From: Roseburia_D yibonii
GTDB lineage: Bacteria > Bacillota > Clostridia > Lachnospirales > Lachnospiraceae
DNA length: 64,000 nucleotides
Assembly (NCBI RefSeq): GCF_014297335.1
Contig: NZ_JACOQH010000007.1
Span: 1 to 64,000 of the forward strand
Direction of reading: 5' to 3'
Below the pieces are notes generated by a model that saw only the letters and a list, made by a program, of their open reading frames with translations, was not told the origin of the DNA and made no database searches. The position numbers and the translations under genes were made by a program. Shown here one piece after another: positions 6,716-15,378 of this stretch (position 1 is the first letter of the stretch; every line of letters starts with the position of its first letter).

Positions 6716-8992
6716 ATGAAAGCGCTATACGGAGTACTTATTATCATAGAGATCCTTGCGCTCGGAGTGTGTGCGTTAAAGGCGGAAAAAAGAAGAGGAA
6801 AGCTGGCAAAGATCGTATTCTGTTACGAGAGCGTGGCATTCCTGTGCGGGATCATATTTGCAGCCTATACATTTGTGCCGGGAGTTTTTGTGACGACACT
6901 CTGCAAGGGACTGACGCTTGCCTGTTTCGACTGGCTCCTTATTTTGCTTATGTATTACACGCAGTATTATACCGGACTGTTTCACGGCGTTCGGGTCGTT
7001 AAGCTCCTGATGGAGGCTTACGCGGCGATTGAGACGGTCATGCTGATCGTAAACGCGTGGACGCATCATATGTTTTCGGTGGGTGAGATGACCGGGGATA
7101 TGATCGCGGTCGAGTTTGTGAAAGGCAGCTTCTTTTATCAGATGCATTTTATATACAGTTATGTGCTGATCGCGATCCTGATCCTGGCGTATCTGTTTAT
7201 GATTGCGAGAGCATCCAAATTTTACCGCTTCCGGTATGAAGTCATTCTGTCCGCGCTTGTGGTTGGATTTGTACTGGATCTGCTCTCGATCCATTCCCAG
7301 TCGATCTATGATGTGTCGATGATCATGTTTGGAGTCATGTCCATGCTCATCTATTACTTTACGTTCAGCTATGTGCCGAATGAGCTGATTGAGAGTACAC
7401 TTTCTTTGATCATCCGTGACATGAACAACGGTATTATCTGCTTTGACAATCGGGGAATCTGCGTTTACTGTAATGATCTGGTGCGAAAACTTTATAAAGT
7501 GAGCGGAAGACCGGATGTGCTGGAACAGATGTACTGGAACTGGCTTTCGGATTCCGGTGAAAAACGTGCAGATCTGATGCGGTTTCAGATGCCGGTTGAG
7601 GAAGACGGCAAAGAACGGTACTACGAAATTGTGTACAAGCGCGTTTATGATGATAAAAACAACTTTGTCTGTGACTGCTTTATTTTTAATGACAGGACGG
7701 AAGAGATTGAGTCACTCGAGCATGAAAAATACCGTGCGTCTCATGACAGACTGACCGGACTTTTGAACCGTGAGCAGTTTTATCTGGATACCAGTGAGCG
7801 GCTTCATCAGAACCCGGACAAAAAATATTGCATCATATGCAGTAATATCCGTGATTTTAAATTTGTAAATGAACTCTTTGGCATTGAGAAGGGAAATGAT
7901 ATCCTGTTAAGACAGGCGGAGCTGATGCGCACGCACACGGGGGCAGGAGCACTGTGCGCGAGACTCCAGGGAGATCGGTTCGCAGTCTGCATGGAGCAGA
8001 AGGCATTCCGCGAAGAAATGCTTTTTGAGATCGTGGAGAAAATACAGGAAGAAGTCAATAACAGTTCCTTCCGGCTGCATGTATTTGCCGGCGTATACAA
8101 TATTCAAAATCCCAAAGAGCCGGTCAGCATCATGTGCGACAAGGCAAATCTTGCCAGTGAAACGATAAAAAACGATTATCACAGCAGCCTTGCCTACTAT
8201 GATGACGAGCTTTTGAAACGCTCGATCGAGGAGCGGCGCATCATCGGGGAATTTGAGCGGGCACTGGAACAAAATGAGTTTGTGATGTTTTTGCAGCCGC
8301 AGGTGGATGAAGCGGGAAAAGCCTACGGAGCGGAGGCACTGGTCCGCTGGGAGCATCCGGAACGCGGACTTTTATCACCGGCAGTTTTTATCGATATCCT
8401 TGAAAAAGCGGGACTGATCTACAAGCTTGACCGCTATATCTGGGAGAAGGCGGCAGAGAAGCTGGCGGAGTGGAAGAAAAATAATGCCGGGGCGTACCAT
8501 ATCTCGGTCAACATTTCGACCAAAGATTTTTACCTTGTGGATGTCTATGAGACGTTTACCGGTCTTGTGCAAAAATATGAGATCGACCCGGAGATGTTAA
8601 AGCTTGAGATCACAGAGACGGCGCTCATGTCCGATTTTAAGAAGAACATGGAGATCTTAAAGCGGCTTCAGGACTTTGGATTTAAGATTGAAATCGATGA
8701 TTTCGGAAGCGGATATTCGTCCTTAAATATGTTAAAAGATATCAGCGCAGATGTGCTGAAAATAGATATGGGATTTCTGCGGGCTTCTGAAAATGAGGTG
8801 AAAGGAAAGGATATCCTGGAGAGCATCATCGTGCTTGCGGACAAACTTGGTATGGAAGTGATCACGGAAGGCGTTGAGACAGAAAAACAGCTTTCCATGC
8901 TGACCAGGATGGGATGTAAGATGTTCCAGGGGTACTATTTTTCCAGACCGGTGCCGGTGGATGAGTTTGAGGAGAAATATGGGATAAATTAA
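6716..8992 (+). CDS. Membrane c-di-GMP phosphodiesterase with degenerate GGDEF and EAL
   Basis: The 758-residue protein has about seven N-terminal membrane helices (residues 1-225, 7TM sensor layout), a PAS-like region (about 226-340), a GGDEF-fold domain (about 345-490) and an EAL domain (about 500-745). The GGDEF signature reads QGDRF, missing the first G and the E, so cyclase activity is unlikely. The EAL domain keeps EALVRW, EITETALM, DDFGSGYSSL, KIDMGFL and EGVET, so phosphodiesterase activity is likely. GGGGGAA precedes the start. It would lower c-di-GMP in response to a membrane signal, which fits a motile organism. It stands alone, 34 bases after the kinase. Confidence 0.88.
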   Translation: MKALYGVLIIIEILALGVCALKAEKRRGKLAKIVFCYESVAFLCGIIFAAYTFVPGVFVTTLCKGLTLACFDWLLILLMYYTQYYTGLFHGVRVVKLLMEAYAAIETVMLIVNAWTHHMFSVGEMTGDMIAVEFVKGSFFYQMHFIYSYVLIAILILAYLFMIARASKFYRFRYEVILSALVVGFVLDLLSIHSQSIYDVSMIMFGVMSMLIYYFTFSYVPNELIESTLSLIIRDMNNGIICFDNRGICVYCNDLVRKLYKVSGRPDVLEQMYWNWLSDSGEKRADLMRFQMPVEEDGKERYYEIVYKRVYDDKNNFVCDCFIFNDRTEEIESLEHEKYRASHDRLTGLLNREQFYLDTSERLHQNPDKKYCIICSNIRDFKFVNELFGIEKGNDILLRQAELMRTHTGAGALCARLQGDRFAVCMEQKAFREEMLFEIVEKIQEEVNNSSFRLHVFAGVYNIQNPKEPVSIMCDKANLASETIKNDYHSSLAYYDDELLKRSIEERRIIGEFERALEQNEFVMFLQPQVDEAGKAYGAEALVRWEHPERGLLSPAVFIDILEKAGLIYKLDRYIWEKAAEKLAEWKKNNAGAYHISVNISTKDFYLVDVYETFTGLVQKYEIDPEMLKLEITETALMSDFKKNMEILKRLQDFGFKIEIDDFGSGYSSLNMLKDISADVLKIDMGFLRASENEVKGKDILESIIVLADKLGMEVITEGVETEKQLSMLTRMGCKMFQGYYFSRPVPVDEFEEKYGIN

Positions 8993-9048
8993 GTAAAAAG
9001 AGAAAGAGACTGTTGTCTGCGCACAGTATGATCGTGCAGCCAACAGTT

Positions 9049-9175
9049 TTTTTAAATCATAGGAAATTCCTTCCTATGATTTAAAAACGCTCCGCGGGGA
9101 TGCGCAGCTCGCGGAGATGAAGTTTATGTTGAACATACCGCTCGCGCGCGAAAGTGTGCGGTAAGCGCACACTTT
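9049..9175. repeat. Three consecutive hairpins in the 286-base gap before the GH94 genes
   Basis: Three strong inverted repeats stand in a row. The first has 17-bp arms (9049-9065 / 9071-9087). The second is CTCCGCG (9090-9096) with CGCGGAG (9110-9116). The third is AAAGTGTGCG (9151-9160) with CGCACACTTT (9166-9175), loop GTAAG. The first could end the phosphodiesterase transcript. Such clustering resembles a small palindromic repeat element or a structured RNA. No coding frame is seen in the gap. Confidence 0.55.
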
Positions 9176-9188
9176 ATTTGAAATAGGT

Positions 9189-9205
9189 CATGAATCTGAT
9201 ATTTT
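9189..9205 (+). promoter_or_regulatory. Shared 17-bp motif upstream of the GH94 operon
   Basis: CATGAATCTGATATTTT lies 74 bases before the first GH94 gene. It recurs with a single change (C to T) at 15263-15279 before the ABC importer genes. The divergent AraC regulator next to that second copy is the obvious candidate binder. Confidence 0.55.
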
Positions 9206-9278
9206 CGAGGATGATTTTGTATATCCGGATTTCATAAGGAGTTATATTGGGAAAAACAAGAATGAGGAGAGACGCAGA

Positions 9279-11693
9279 ATGAGATATGGATATTTTGATG
9301 AAGAAAATAAGGAATATGTGATCACAAGACCGGATACACCGGCACCGTGGGTAAATTATCTGGGATCTCCGGAATATGGCGCTATTGTATCGAATAACGC
9401 AGGAGGATACAGTTTTGCGAAATCCGGCGCGAACGGAAGAATCTTGCGGTATGTGTTCAATCAGTTTGATCAGCCGGGAAGATATATATATCTTCGTGAT
9501 AATGAAAATGCGGATTACTGGTCGGCATCCTGGCAGCCAGTAGGAAAGGACTTAAAAGAGTACAAATGTGAATGCCGTCATGGAACTGCGTATACGAAAA
9601 TGAAAGCACAGTACAGTGGAATAACATCAGAAGTGAGATATTATGTGCCGCTTGGCAGATCCTACGAAGTATGGAATCTGAGTGTGAAGAACGACTCTGA
9701 CCGGGAGAGGGAGCTTACGATCACCGGGTATGCGGAATTTACCAATCACAGTAATTACGAGCAGGATCAGGTGAATCTGCAGTACTCACAGTTTATTACG
9801 CGTACTGTATTTCGTGGCGACAGAGTGCAGCAGCTGATACACGCAAATCTGGATCAGATCGAAGAAGGAAAAGAAGTCGATCATAAGATCGTATCCAGTC
9901 GCTTTTTCGGACTGGCAGGAGCGGAAGTGAAGTCATGGAGTGGCGAGAAAGAAGGCTTCCTTGGAAGATATCATGGATATGACAGGCCGACAGGTGTGGA
10001 AAGCGGAGTGCTTGAAAATAAAGGAAACTACAATGGAAATGGATGTGGAGCGCTTTCGACAGTGCTTACATTACAACCGGGAGAAGCAAAAGAAATCGCA
10101 TTTGTAGCAGGAATGAAAAAGGATGCGGAGGCAGCAAAGATCTTAGCGGACTATAAAGATCCGGCGGCAGTATGTGAAAAAGAAATAAAAGAACTGATTT
10201 GTCACTGGCATGAGAAAATTTCCCATTTTCAGATTAAGACACCGAGTCAGGAATTTGATACCATGATCAATACATGGAATGCGTATAACTGTTTTATGAC
10301 ATTTATCTGGTCGCGTGCGGCATCCTTTACCTATTGCGGGCTGCGGAACGGATATGGATACCGGGATACTGTTCAGGATATCCAGGGTGTGATACATCTT
10401 GCGCCGGAAATGGCAAAAGAAAAGATCCGCTTTATGCTTTCTGCGCAGGTAGATAATGGAGGAGGACTTCCACTTGTCAAATTTACGCATAATCCAGGTC
10501 ATGAGGATACACCGGATGATGTGTCTTATGTGCAGGAAACAGGTCATCCGGAATATCGGGCAGATGACGCATTGTGGCTGTTCCCGACAGTGTATAAGTA
10601 TATTGCGGAAACCGGAGATCTGAAATTCATAGACGAAGTAATTCCATATGCGAATAAGGGAACAGCGACGGTATATGAACATTTGAAACAGGCGATCACA
10701 TTTTCCATGAATCATCTTGGAAAACATGGTATGCCGGCTGGATTGTATGCAGACTGGAATGACTGTCTGCGGCTTGGGAAAGATGGGGAATCGGCATTTG
10801 TCGCAATGCAGTTTTACTATGCGATGCGGATTTTAAAGGAATTTGCGCAGTATAAAGAGGACAGCGTTTATCAATCTTATCTGGAAGAAAAGCAGAAAGA
10901 ACTCGGGGCGTTGATCCAGAAATATTGCTGGAATGAAGACCGTTTTATCCGTGGCTATACCGAGACCGGAGAAATGATCGGAAGGCGCAGTGATCCGGAA
11001 GCCAATATGTGGCTTAATCCGCAGAGCTGGGCAGTGATCAGTGGTCTTGCAAGCAAAGATCAGACGAATCAGATCCTCGATCTGGTATATGAAAGACTGA
11101 ATACCGAATACGGTGCGATATTGATGGATCCGCCTTATCATGCGCATGCGTTTGACGGTGCGCTTGCAGTGATCTATAACGCAGGAAGTAAGGAAAATGC
11201 CGGTATTTTTTCACAGTCACAGGGCTGGCTGATTCTTGCGGAGGCACTAAGAGGAAATGGGGAGAAGGCATTCACCTATTTTATGGAGAATGCGCCGGCG
11301 GCACAGAATGACCGTGCAGAGATCCGAAAGTTAGAGCCGTACTGCTATGGTCAGTTTACAGAAGGAAAAGCAAGTCCGAATTTTGGAGAATCACATGTAC
11401 ACTGGCTGACGGGAACTGCGTCAACGGTCATGGTGGGCTGCGTGGAAGGTATACTCGGCATGCGGCCGGACTTTTATGGAATCCATGTTTCACCATCCGT
11501 TCCGAAGTCATGGGAATCATTTGAAATAGAAAAGGATTTTCGCGGATGTCATCTGCAGATTAAAGTATCAAATCCGGGCCATGTACAGTCTGGCTGCAGA
11601 GAACTTCTGGTTAATGGAAAGAAGATGGAAGGAAACTATATTCCGCAGCAGGAGCTGACGGCACAGACTACCGTGGAATTGTTTATGTCATAG
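9279..11693 (+). CDS. GH94 inverting disaccharide phosphorylase (cellobiose/chitobiose phosphorylase type)
   Basis: The 804-residue protein has the full length of cellobiose and chitobiose phosphorylases (about 800-820). It opens with the family hallmark MRYGYFDEENKEYVITRP, then a beta-sandwich domain, an (alpha/alpha)6 barrel and a C-terminal jelly roll. The general acid is Asp492 in YADWNDCL; phosphate-site surroundings such as WLTGTAST are present. GH94 enzymes split a beta-glucosyl disaccharide with phosphate into alpha-sugar 1-phosphate and a free sugar, in the cytoplasm. Acceptor specificity (glucose, N-acetylglucosamine or another sugar) cannot be assigned from these motifs. It is followed 20 bases later by a second GH94 gene. 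Confidence 0.85.
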   Translation: MRYGYFDEENKEYVITRPDTPAPWVNYLGSPEYGAIVSNNAGGYSFAKSGANGRILRYVFNQFDQPGRYIYLRDNENADYWSASWQPVGKDLKEYKCECRHGTAYTKMKAQYSGITSEVRYYVPLGRSYEVWNLSVKNDSDRERELTITGYAEFTNHSNYEQDQVNLQYSQFITRTVFRGDRVQQLIHANLDQIEEGKEVDHKIVSSRFFGLAGAEVKSWSGEKEGFLGRYHGYDRPTGVESGVLENKGNYNGNGCGALSTVLTLQPGEAKEIAFVAGMKKDAEAAKILADYKDPAAVCEKEIKELICHWHEKISHFQIKTPSQEFDTMINTWNAYNCFMTFIWSRAASFTYCGLRNGYGYRDTVQDIQGVIHLAPEMAKEKIRFMLSAQVDNGGGLPLVKFTHNPGHEDTPDDVSYVQETGHPEYRADDALWLFPTVYKYIAETGDLKFIDEVIPYANKGTATVYEHLKQAITFSMNHLGKHGMPAGLYADWNDCLRLGKDGESAFVAMQFYYAMRILKEFAQYKEDSVYQSYLEEKQKELGALIQKYCWNEDRFIRGYTETGEMIGRRSDPEANMWLNPQSWAVISGLASKDQTNQILDLVYERLNTEYGAILMDPPYHAHAFDGALAVIYNAGSKENAGIFSQSQGWLILAEALRGNGEKAFTYFMENAPAAQNDRAEIRKLEPYCYGQFTEGKASPNFGESHVHWLTGTASTVMVGCVEGILGMRPDFYGIHVSPSVPKSWESFEIEKDFRGCHLQIKVSNPGHVQSGCRELLVNGKKMEGNYIPQQELTAQTTVELFMS

Positions 11694-11713
11694 GAAAAGA
11701 AGGGAGAAGTGGT

Positions 11714-14422
11714 ATGCGGCAGATAGAATTTAAAGACGAAAGCGAAACGTTTGTGATCCGTGATCCGGAAAATTACAGTGGGCTGTATCTTCCGATGGCG
11801 GGAACAGAGGGGATCAAATCCAGTATTACCCCGAACTGGGGAGGAGACAGTAAAACGGATCAGAACCATTTCCTGTTAGAGCCGGTCAGTGCTGAGAATC
11901 TTCACAACAATAAGAATACGAGAAATTTCTGGTGTCGGATCGAGGGGGAAGGTTACTGGTCGGTATGCGGCAACTCGGCAGAACAGGAAAGCAGTCGTTT
12001 TACCAGGGAGCAGGATGAAAGCATCCTTGAAGCAGGATTTATGTGGCAGACTTTAGTGAGAAAGTCCAAAAAATATGGAATAGAAGCCAAAATGACCATA
12101 TTTGTTCCAGTGGATGGGGCGGCAGAGGTTACGCTTGTCACGCTTACCAATAATAGGGATGAGAAAATGGAAGTGACACCGATTGCGGCGATCCCAATCT
12201 ATGGAAGGAGCGCGGATAACATCAGGGATCACAGGCATGTAACTTCGCTTTTACACAGAATTTATACCAGTACCCATGGAATTACAGTGACCCCCGTGTT
12301 GTCTTTTGACGAGCGTGGACATCAGAAAAATGAGACATCCTATTTTGTATATGGCTGGACAGAAAATGGTGAGGCACCGGAGTCCTTTTATCCTACGGTA
12401 GAGGAATTCATCGGAGAAGGTGGTTCTTTTCTGATCCCGGAAGCAGTGCGCAAAGAAAAGGCGGGAAAGCCGGCAGGTGTTAAGATCCAGGGAAAAGAGG
12501 CAGTTGGTGGAATCCGCTTTGCAAAAGCGGTTTTAGAAAAGGGCGAATCCAGAAGTTATATTGTTCTGGCGGGAATTGCACAGACCAAAGAGCAGATTGA
12601 AAAAACAGCCTCCAGGTATCGGACTCTGGCTAAAGGAATGCAGGCGTTGGATGAAGTGAAAACATATTGGAGAAAGCAGGTGAATGTCTCCTTTGAAACC
12701 GGAAATAAGAGAGAAGATCACTATCTGAAATGGATCTGTTTTCAGCCAATTTTACGAAGGATTTATGGCTGTTCGTTCCTTCCGTATCATGATTATGGCA
12801 AGGGCGGACGTGGATGGAGAGATTTGTGGCAGGACTGTCTGGCACTGCTGATCATGGAGCCGTCACTGGTGAGGCAGATGATCCTTTCTAATTACGGTGG
12901 TGTGCGTATGGACGGTACCAATGCAACGATCATAGGAAACAGACCGGGTGAATTCGTTGCGGACAGAAATAACATCACAAGAGTCTGGATGGACCATGCG
13001 TTCTGGCCGTTTGTTACAACAAAGTTTTATATGGACCAGACCGGAGATCTCGAAGTTTTGCTGGAAAAAGTTCCGTATTTTAAGGATCTTCAGGCAAAAC
13101 GCGGAGAAGCGCATGATACGCAGTGGAGAGCGGAAGAAGGCGATAAGCAGCGGACAAAAAGCGGTCAGATCTATTTTGGAAGCGTGCTTGAACATATTCT
13201 GCTGCAGAATTTATGTGCATTTTTTGATGTGGGAGAGCACAATGAGATGCGCCTGCATGGAGCGGACTGGAACGATGCATTGGATATGGCGTGGGAGCGC
13301 GGAGAGAGCGTGGCCTTTACCTGCGCATATGCCGGGAATCTGAAGGATATTGCAAAATATTTAAGAAATCTCGAGCAGAAATGCGGATACAATAAGGTGG
13401 AGCTTGCAGAAGAAATGCAGATCCTGCTGACGGGAGGAAACACACTGTTTGAGGATCCGGAAAAAAAACAAAATCTGTTGAAACAATATGGTGATCAGTG
13501 TATTCATAATATCAGTGGAAAGACAATTTTAGTAAAAATAGAAGAAATCAGCAGAAATCTGGAAGAGAAAGCACAATGGCTGATGGAACATATCAGGACG
13601 GATGAGTGGATCAAAGGTGAAGAAGGCGAGGGCTGGTTCAACGGATATTACGATAACCATGGAAACGCAGTGGAAAGATATCAGAAGGATCAGATCCGCA
13701 TGATGCTGACGGGACAGGTGTTCGCGATCATGAGCGGAACCGCGGATGCAAAACAGATAAAAGAGATATGCAGAAGCGCAGATCATTATCTGTATGAGAA
13801 ATCAGCGGGTGGATACCGGCTGAACACGGATTTTAAGGAAGAAAAATTTGACCTTGGAAGAATGTTCGGTTTTGCGTATGGAGAAAAGGAAAATGGAGCG
13901 GTATTCTCACATATGACGGTCATGTATGCGAATGCCTTATATCAGAGAGGATTTGCAAAAGAGGGATATAAAGCATTAAATACACTGTTAGAAGCAGCAC
14001 AGAACTTTGAAAACAGTAAAATGTATCCGGGCATTCCCGAGTATTTTGATAATCAGGGCAGGGGGCTGTATGCGTATCTTACCGGTGCGGCGAGCTGGTA
14101 TATGCTTACGGTGATCACGGAAATGTTTGGCGTAAAAGGTGAACTGGGTGATCTTACCATTCATCCATCGCTTATGCCGGAACAGTTTGATGATAAAGGA
14201 AATGCATCCGTTTATCTGGAATTTGGAAAAAGAAAATTCAAGATACAGATCAAAAATCCGGACAAGGCAGAACCCGGAGCGTACCGGATCAAAAAAGCAG
14301 CGTGCGACGATAACAGGCTTGCGCTGTTGGATGAAACAAAAGCATCTTTAGCAAAGAAGCAGATAAACGCATTAAAGCAGGACGAAATCCATCAGATCGT
14401 GGTGCTGTTAGAGAAATGTTAA
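11714..14422 (+). CDS. GH94 phosphorylase, longer clade (laminaribiose/oligosaccharide phosphorylase size)
   Basis: The 902-residue protein is a second, clearly different GH94 enzyme. The catalytic Asp is at residue 518 in HGADWNDALDM, and GRGWRDLWQD and WFNGYYDN lie in the barrel. Its N-terminus (FVIRDPENYSGLYLPM) differs from the cellobiose-phosphorylase type. Its length falls between cellobiose phosphorylases (about 800) and cellodextrin phosphorylases (about 980), near known laminaribiose phosphorylases (about 900). That is only a size and layout argument. Working with the preceding gene, it may shorten an imported oligosaccharide stepwise by phosphorolysis. The ribosome site AAGGGAGAA precedes the start. 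Confidence 0.78.
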   Translation: MRQIEFKDESETFVIRDPENYSGLYLPMAGTEGIKSSITPNWGGDSKTDQNHFLLEPVSAENLHNNKNTRNFWCRIEGEGYWSVCGNSAEQESSRFTREQDESILEAGFMWQTLVRKSKKYGIEAKMTIFVPVDGAAEVTLVTLTNNRDEKMEVTPIAAIPIYGRSADNIRDHRHVTSLLHRIYTSTHGITVTPVLSFDERGHQKNETSYFVYGWTENGEAPESFYPTVEEFIGEGGSFLIPEAVRKEKAGKPAGVKIQGKEAVGGIRFAKAVLEKGESRSYIVLAGIAQTKEQIEKTASRYRTLAKGMQALDEVKTYWRKQVNVSFETGNKREDHYLKWICFQPILRRIYGCSFLPYHDYGKGGRGWRDLWQDCLALLIMEPSLVRQMILSNYGGVRMDGTNATIIGNRPGEFVADRNNITRVWMDHAFWPFVTTKFYMDQTGDLEVLLEKVPYFKDLQAKRGEAHDTQWRAEEGDKQRTKSGQIYFGSVLEHILLQNLCAFFDVGEHNEMRLHGADWNDALDMAWERGESVAFTCAYAGNLKDIAKYLRNLEQKCGYNKVELAEEMQILLTGGNTLFEDPEKKQNLLKQYGDQCIHNISGKTILVKIEEISRNLEEKAQWLMEHIRTDEWIKGEEGEGWFNGYYDNHGNAVERYQKDQIRMMLTGQVFAIMSGTADAKQIKEICRSADHYLYEKSAGGYRLNTDFKEEKFDLGRMFGFAYGEKENGAVFSHMTVMYANALYQRGFAKEGYKALNTLLEAAQNFENSKMYPGIPEYFDNQGRGLYAYLTGAASWYMLTVITEMFGVKGELGDLTIHPSLMPEQFDDKGNASVYLEFGKRKFKIQIKNPDKAEPGAYRIKKAACDDNRLALLDETKASLAKKQINALKQDEIHQIVVLLEKC

Positions 14423-14426
14423 GAAA

Positions 14427-14460
14427 AAGGTCATGTGATAAGAAATTACCACATGGCCTT
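14427..14460. terminator. Hairpin between convergent GH94 and AraC genes
   Basis: AAGGTCATGTG (14427-14437) pairs with CACATGGCCTT (14450-14460), one G-U pair, followed by an AT-rich run. On the other strand it is followed by TTTTT (complement of 14424-14428). The right arm overlaps the last codons of the AraC gene. Probable bidirectional terminator. Confidence 0.55.
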
Positions 14461-15186
14461 ATAATATTTGTCGCGATACTTTTTGGGCGTGAGACCGGTA
14501 AAACTTTCAAAAGTCTGGATGAAATGACTTTGTGAGGAAAACGCCAGATAATTTGCGATCTCAATCACGGATTTGTCCGAGTAGCGCAAAAGATGCGTTG
14601 CCTTCTCAATTTTTTTCTCACGGATATAATCGCTGATCGATACGCCGAGATTCTTCTTGAAGACACGGGAGAGGTAGCTGGAGGAAAGCCCGGTGTAGGA
14701 CGCAAGCGATTCAATGGTGATGCGTTCTTTGATGTGGCTGTAAATATAATCAACACACTGCATGACTGGTTTGGAAAGGATCGAACTTTTTTTTTGCAGG
14801 ATCATTTTTCCGGTAAAATCTTTGGCCATAATGTGATGCAGATCCGCGACCTGACGGACTGAAGTGCAGGCGTCCATTTTTAAAATATAAAAATCGCTTA
14901 AACGGTAGGCCTGTTCCGGTTCGAGTCCGCCGTCGATGCAGTATCTTGTGAGCAGGGCAGTAGTGACAACAAAATGATATTTCAGGTTTGTGAGCGAATT
15001 TCTGGAAAGAACACCGGTGCCCTCCATATGGAGAAAGGCATCTTCATTACAGTTTTTTATAACAGCATCCATATCGCCTGTTTTGACGGCATTGTAAAAG
15101 GAATACTCTACATTGGGGGAGCGGTGTTTGGTTTCGGATTCACTATTTTTCAACTCAGCGTTATACCATTCTTTGGAAAGTGACAT
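14446..15186 (-). CDS. AraC-family transcriptional regulator
   Basis: The 246-residue protein has a variable N-terminal half of about 140 residues without a clear cupin signature and a C-terminal AraC double helix-turn-helix (about residues 145-243: IESLASYTGLSSSYLSRVFKK, then the second HTH with FSSQSHFIQTFESFTGLTPKKY). The start at 15186 is chosen because GGAG lies 9 bases upstream; the longer frame to 15249 has no such site. It is divergent from the sugar-binding protein gene and convergent with the GH94 pair, so it most likely controls both. The 17-bp motif shared by the two target regions supports this. Confidence 0.85.
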   Translation of the reverse strand: MSLSKEWYNAELKNSESETKHRSPNVEYSFYNAVKTGDMDAVIKNCNEDAFLHMEGTGVLSRNSLTNLKYHFVVTTALLTRYCIDGGLEPEQAYRLSDFYILKMDACTSVRQVADLHHIMAKDFTGKMILQKKSSILSKPVMQCVDYIYSHIKERITIESLASYTGLSSSYLSRVFKKNLGVSISDYIREKKIEKATHLLRYSDKSVIEIANYLAFSSQSHFIQTFESFTGLTPKKYRDKYYKAMW

Positions 15187-15240
15187 ATCTGATATCTCCG
15201 TAAATCTTTTAATATTCACTATTATGGCACAAAAGTTTTC

Positions 15241-15285
15241 GTCTGGCAAATGAAATCAAGAACATGAATTTGATATTTTGTCTGG
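15241..15285 (+). promoter_or_regulatory. Candidate AraC control region before the importer genes
   Basis: CATGAATTTGATATTTT at 15263-15279 repeats the motif found at 9189-9205. It is flanked by two GTCTGG boxes (15241-15246 and 15280-15285, 39 bases apart). The direct-repeat arrangement fits AraC-type binding upstream of the SBP promoter. Confidence 0.5.
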
Positions 15286-15378
15286 AATTATAATATATCG
15301 TTTTCCCGGAAGGTGTTATATTTTCATTAAACAAAGACAAGATGCAACAAGCATCTGAAAAAAGGAGGAAATTGTTTC

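Noticed and set aside
10143..10727. 194-codon antisense frame in the first GH94
   Set aside because: No motif or ribosome site; complete overlap with a conserved catalytic region on the other strand.
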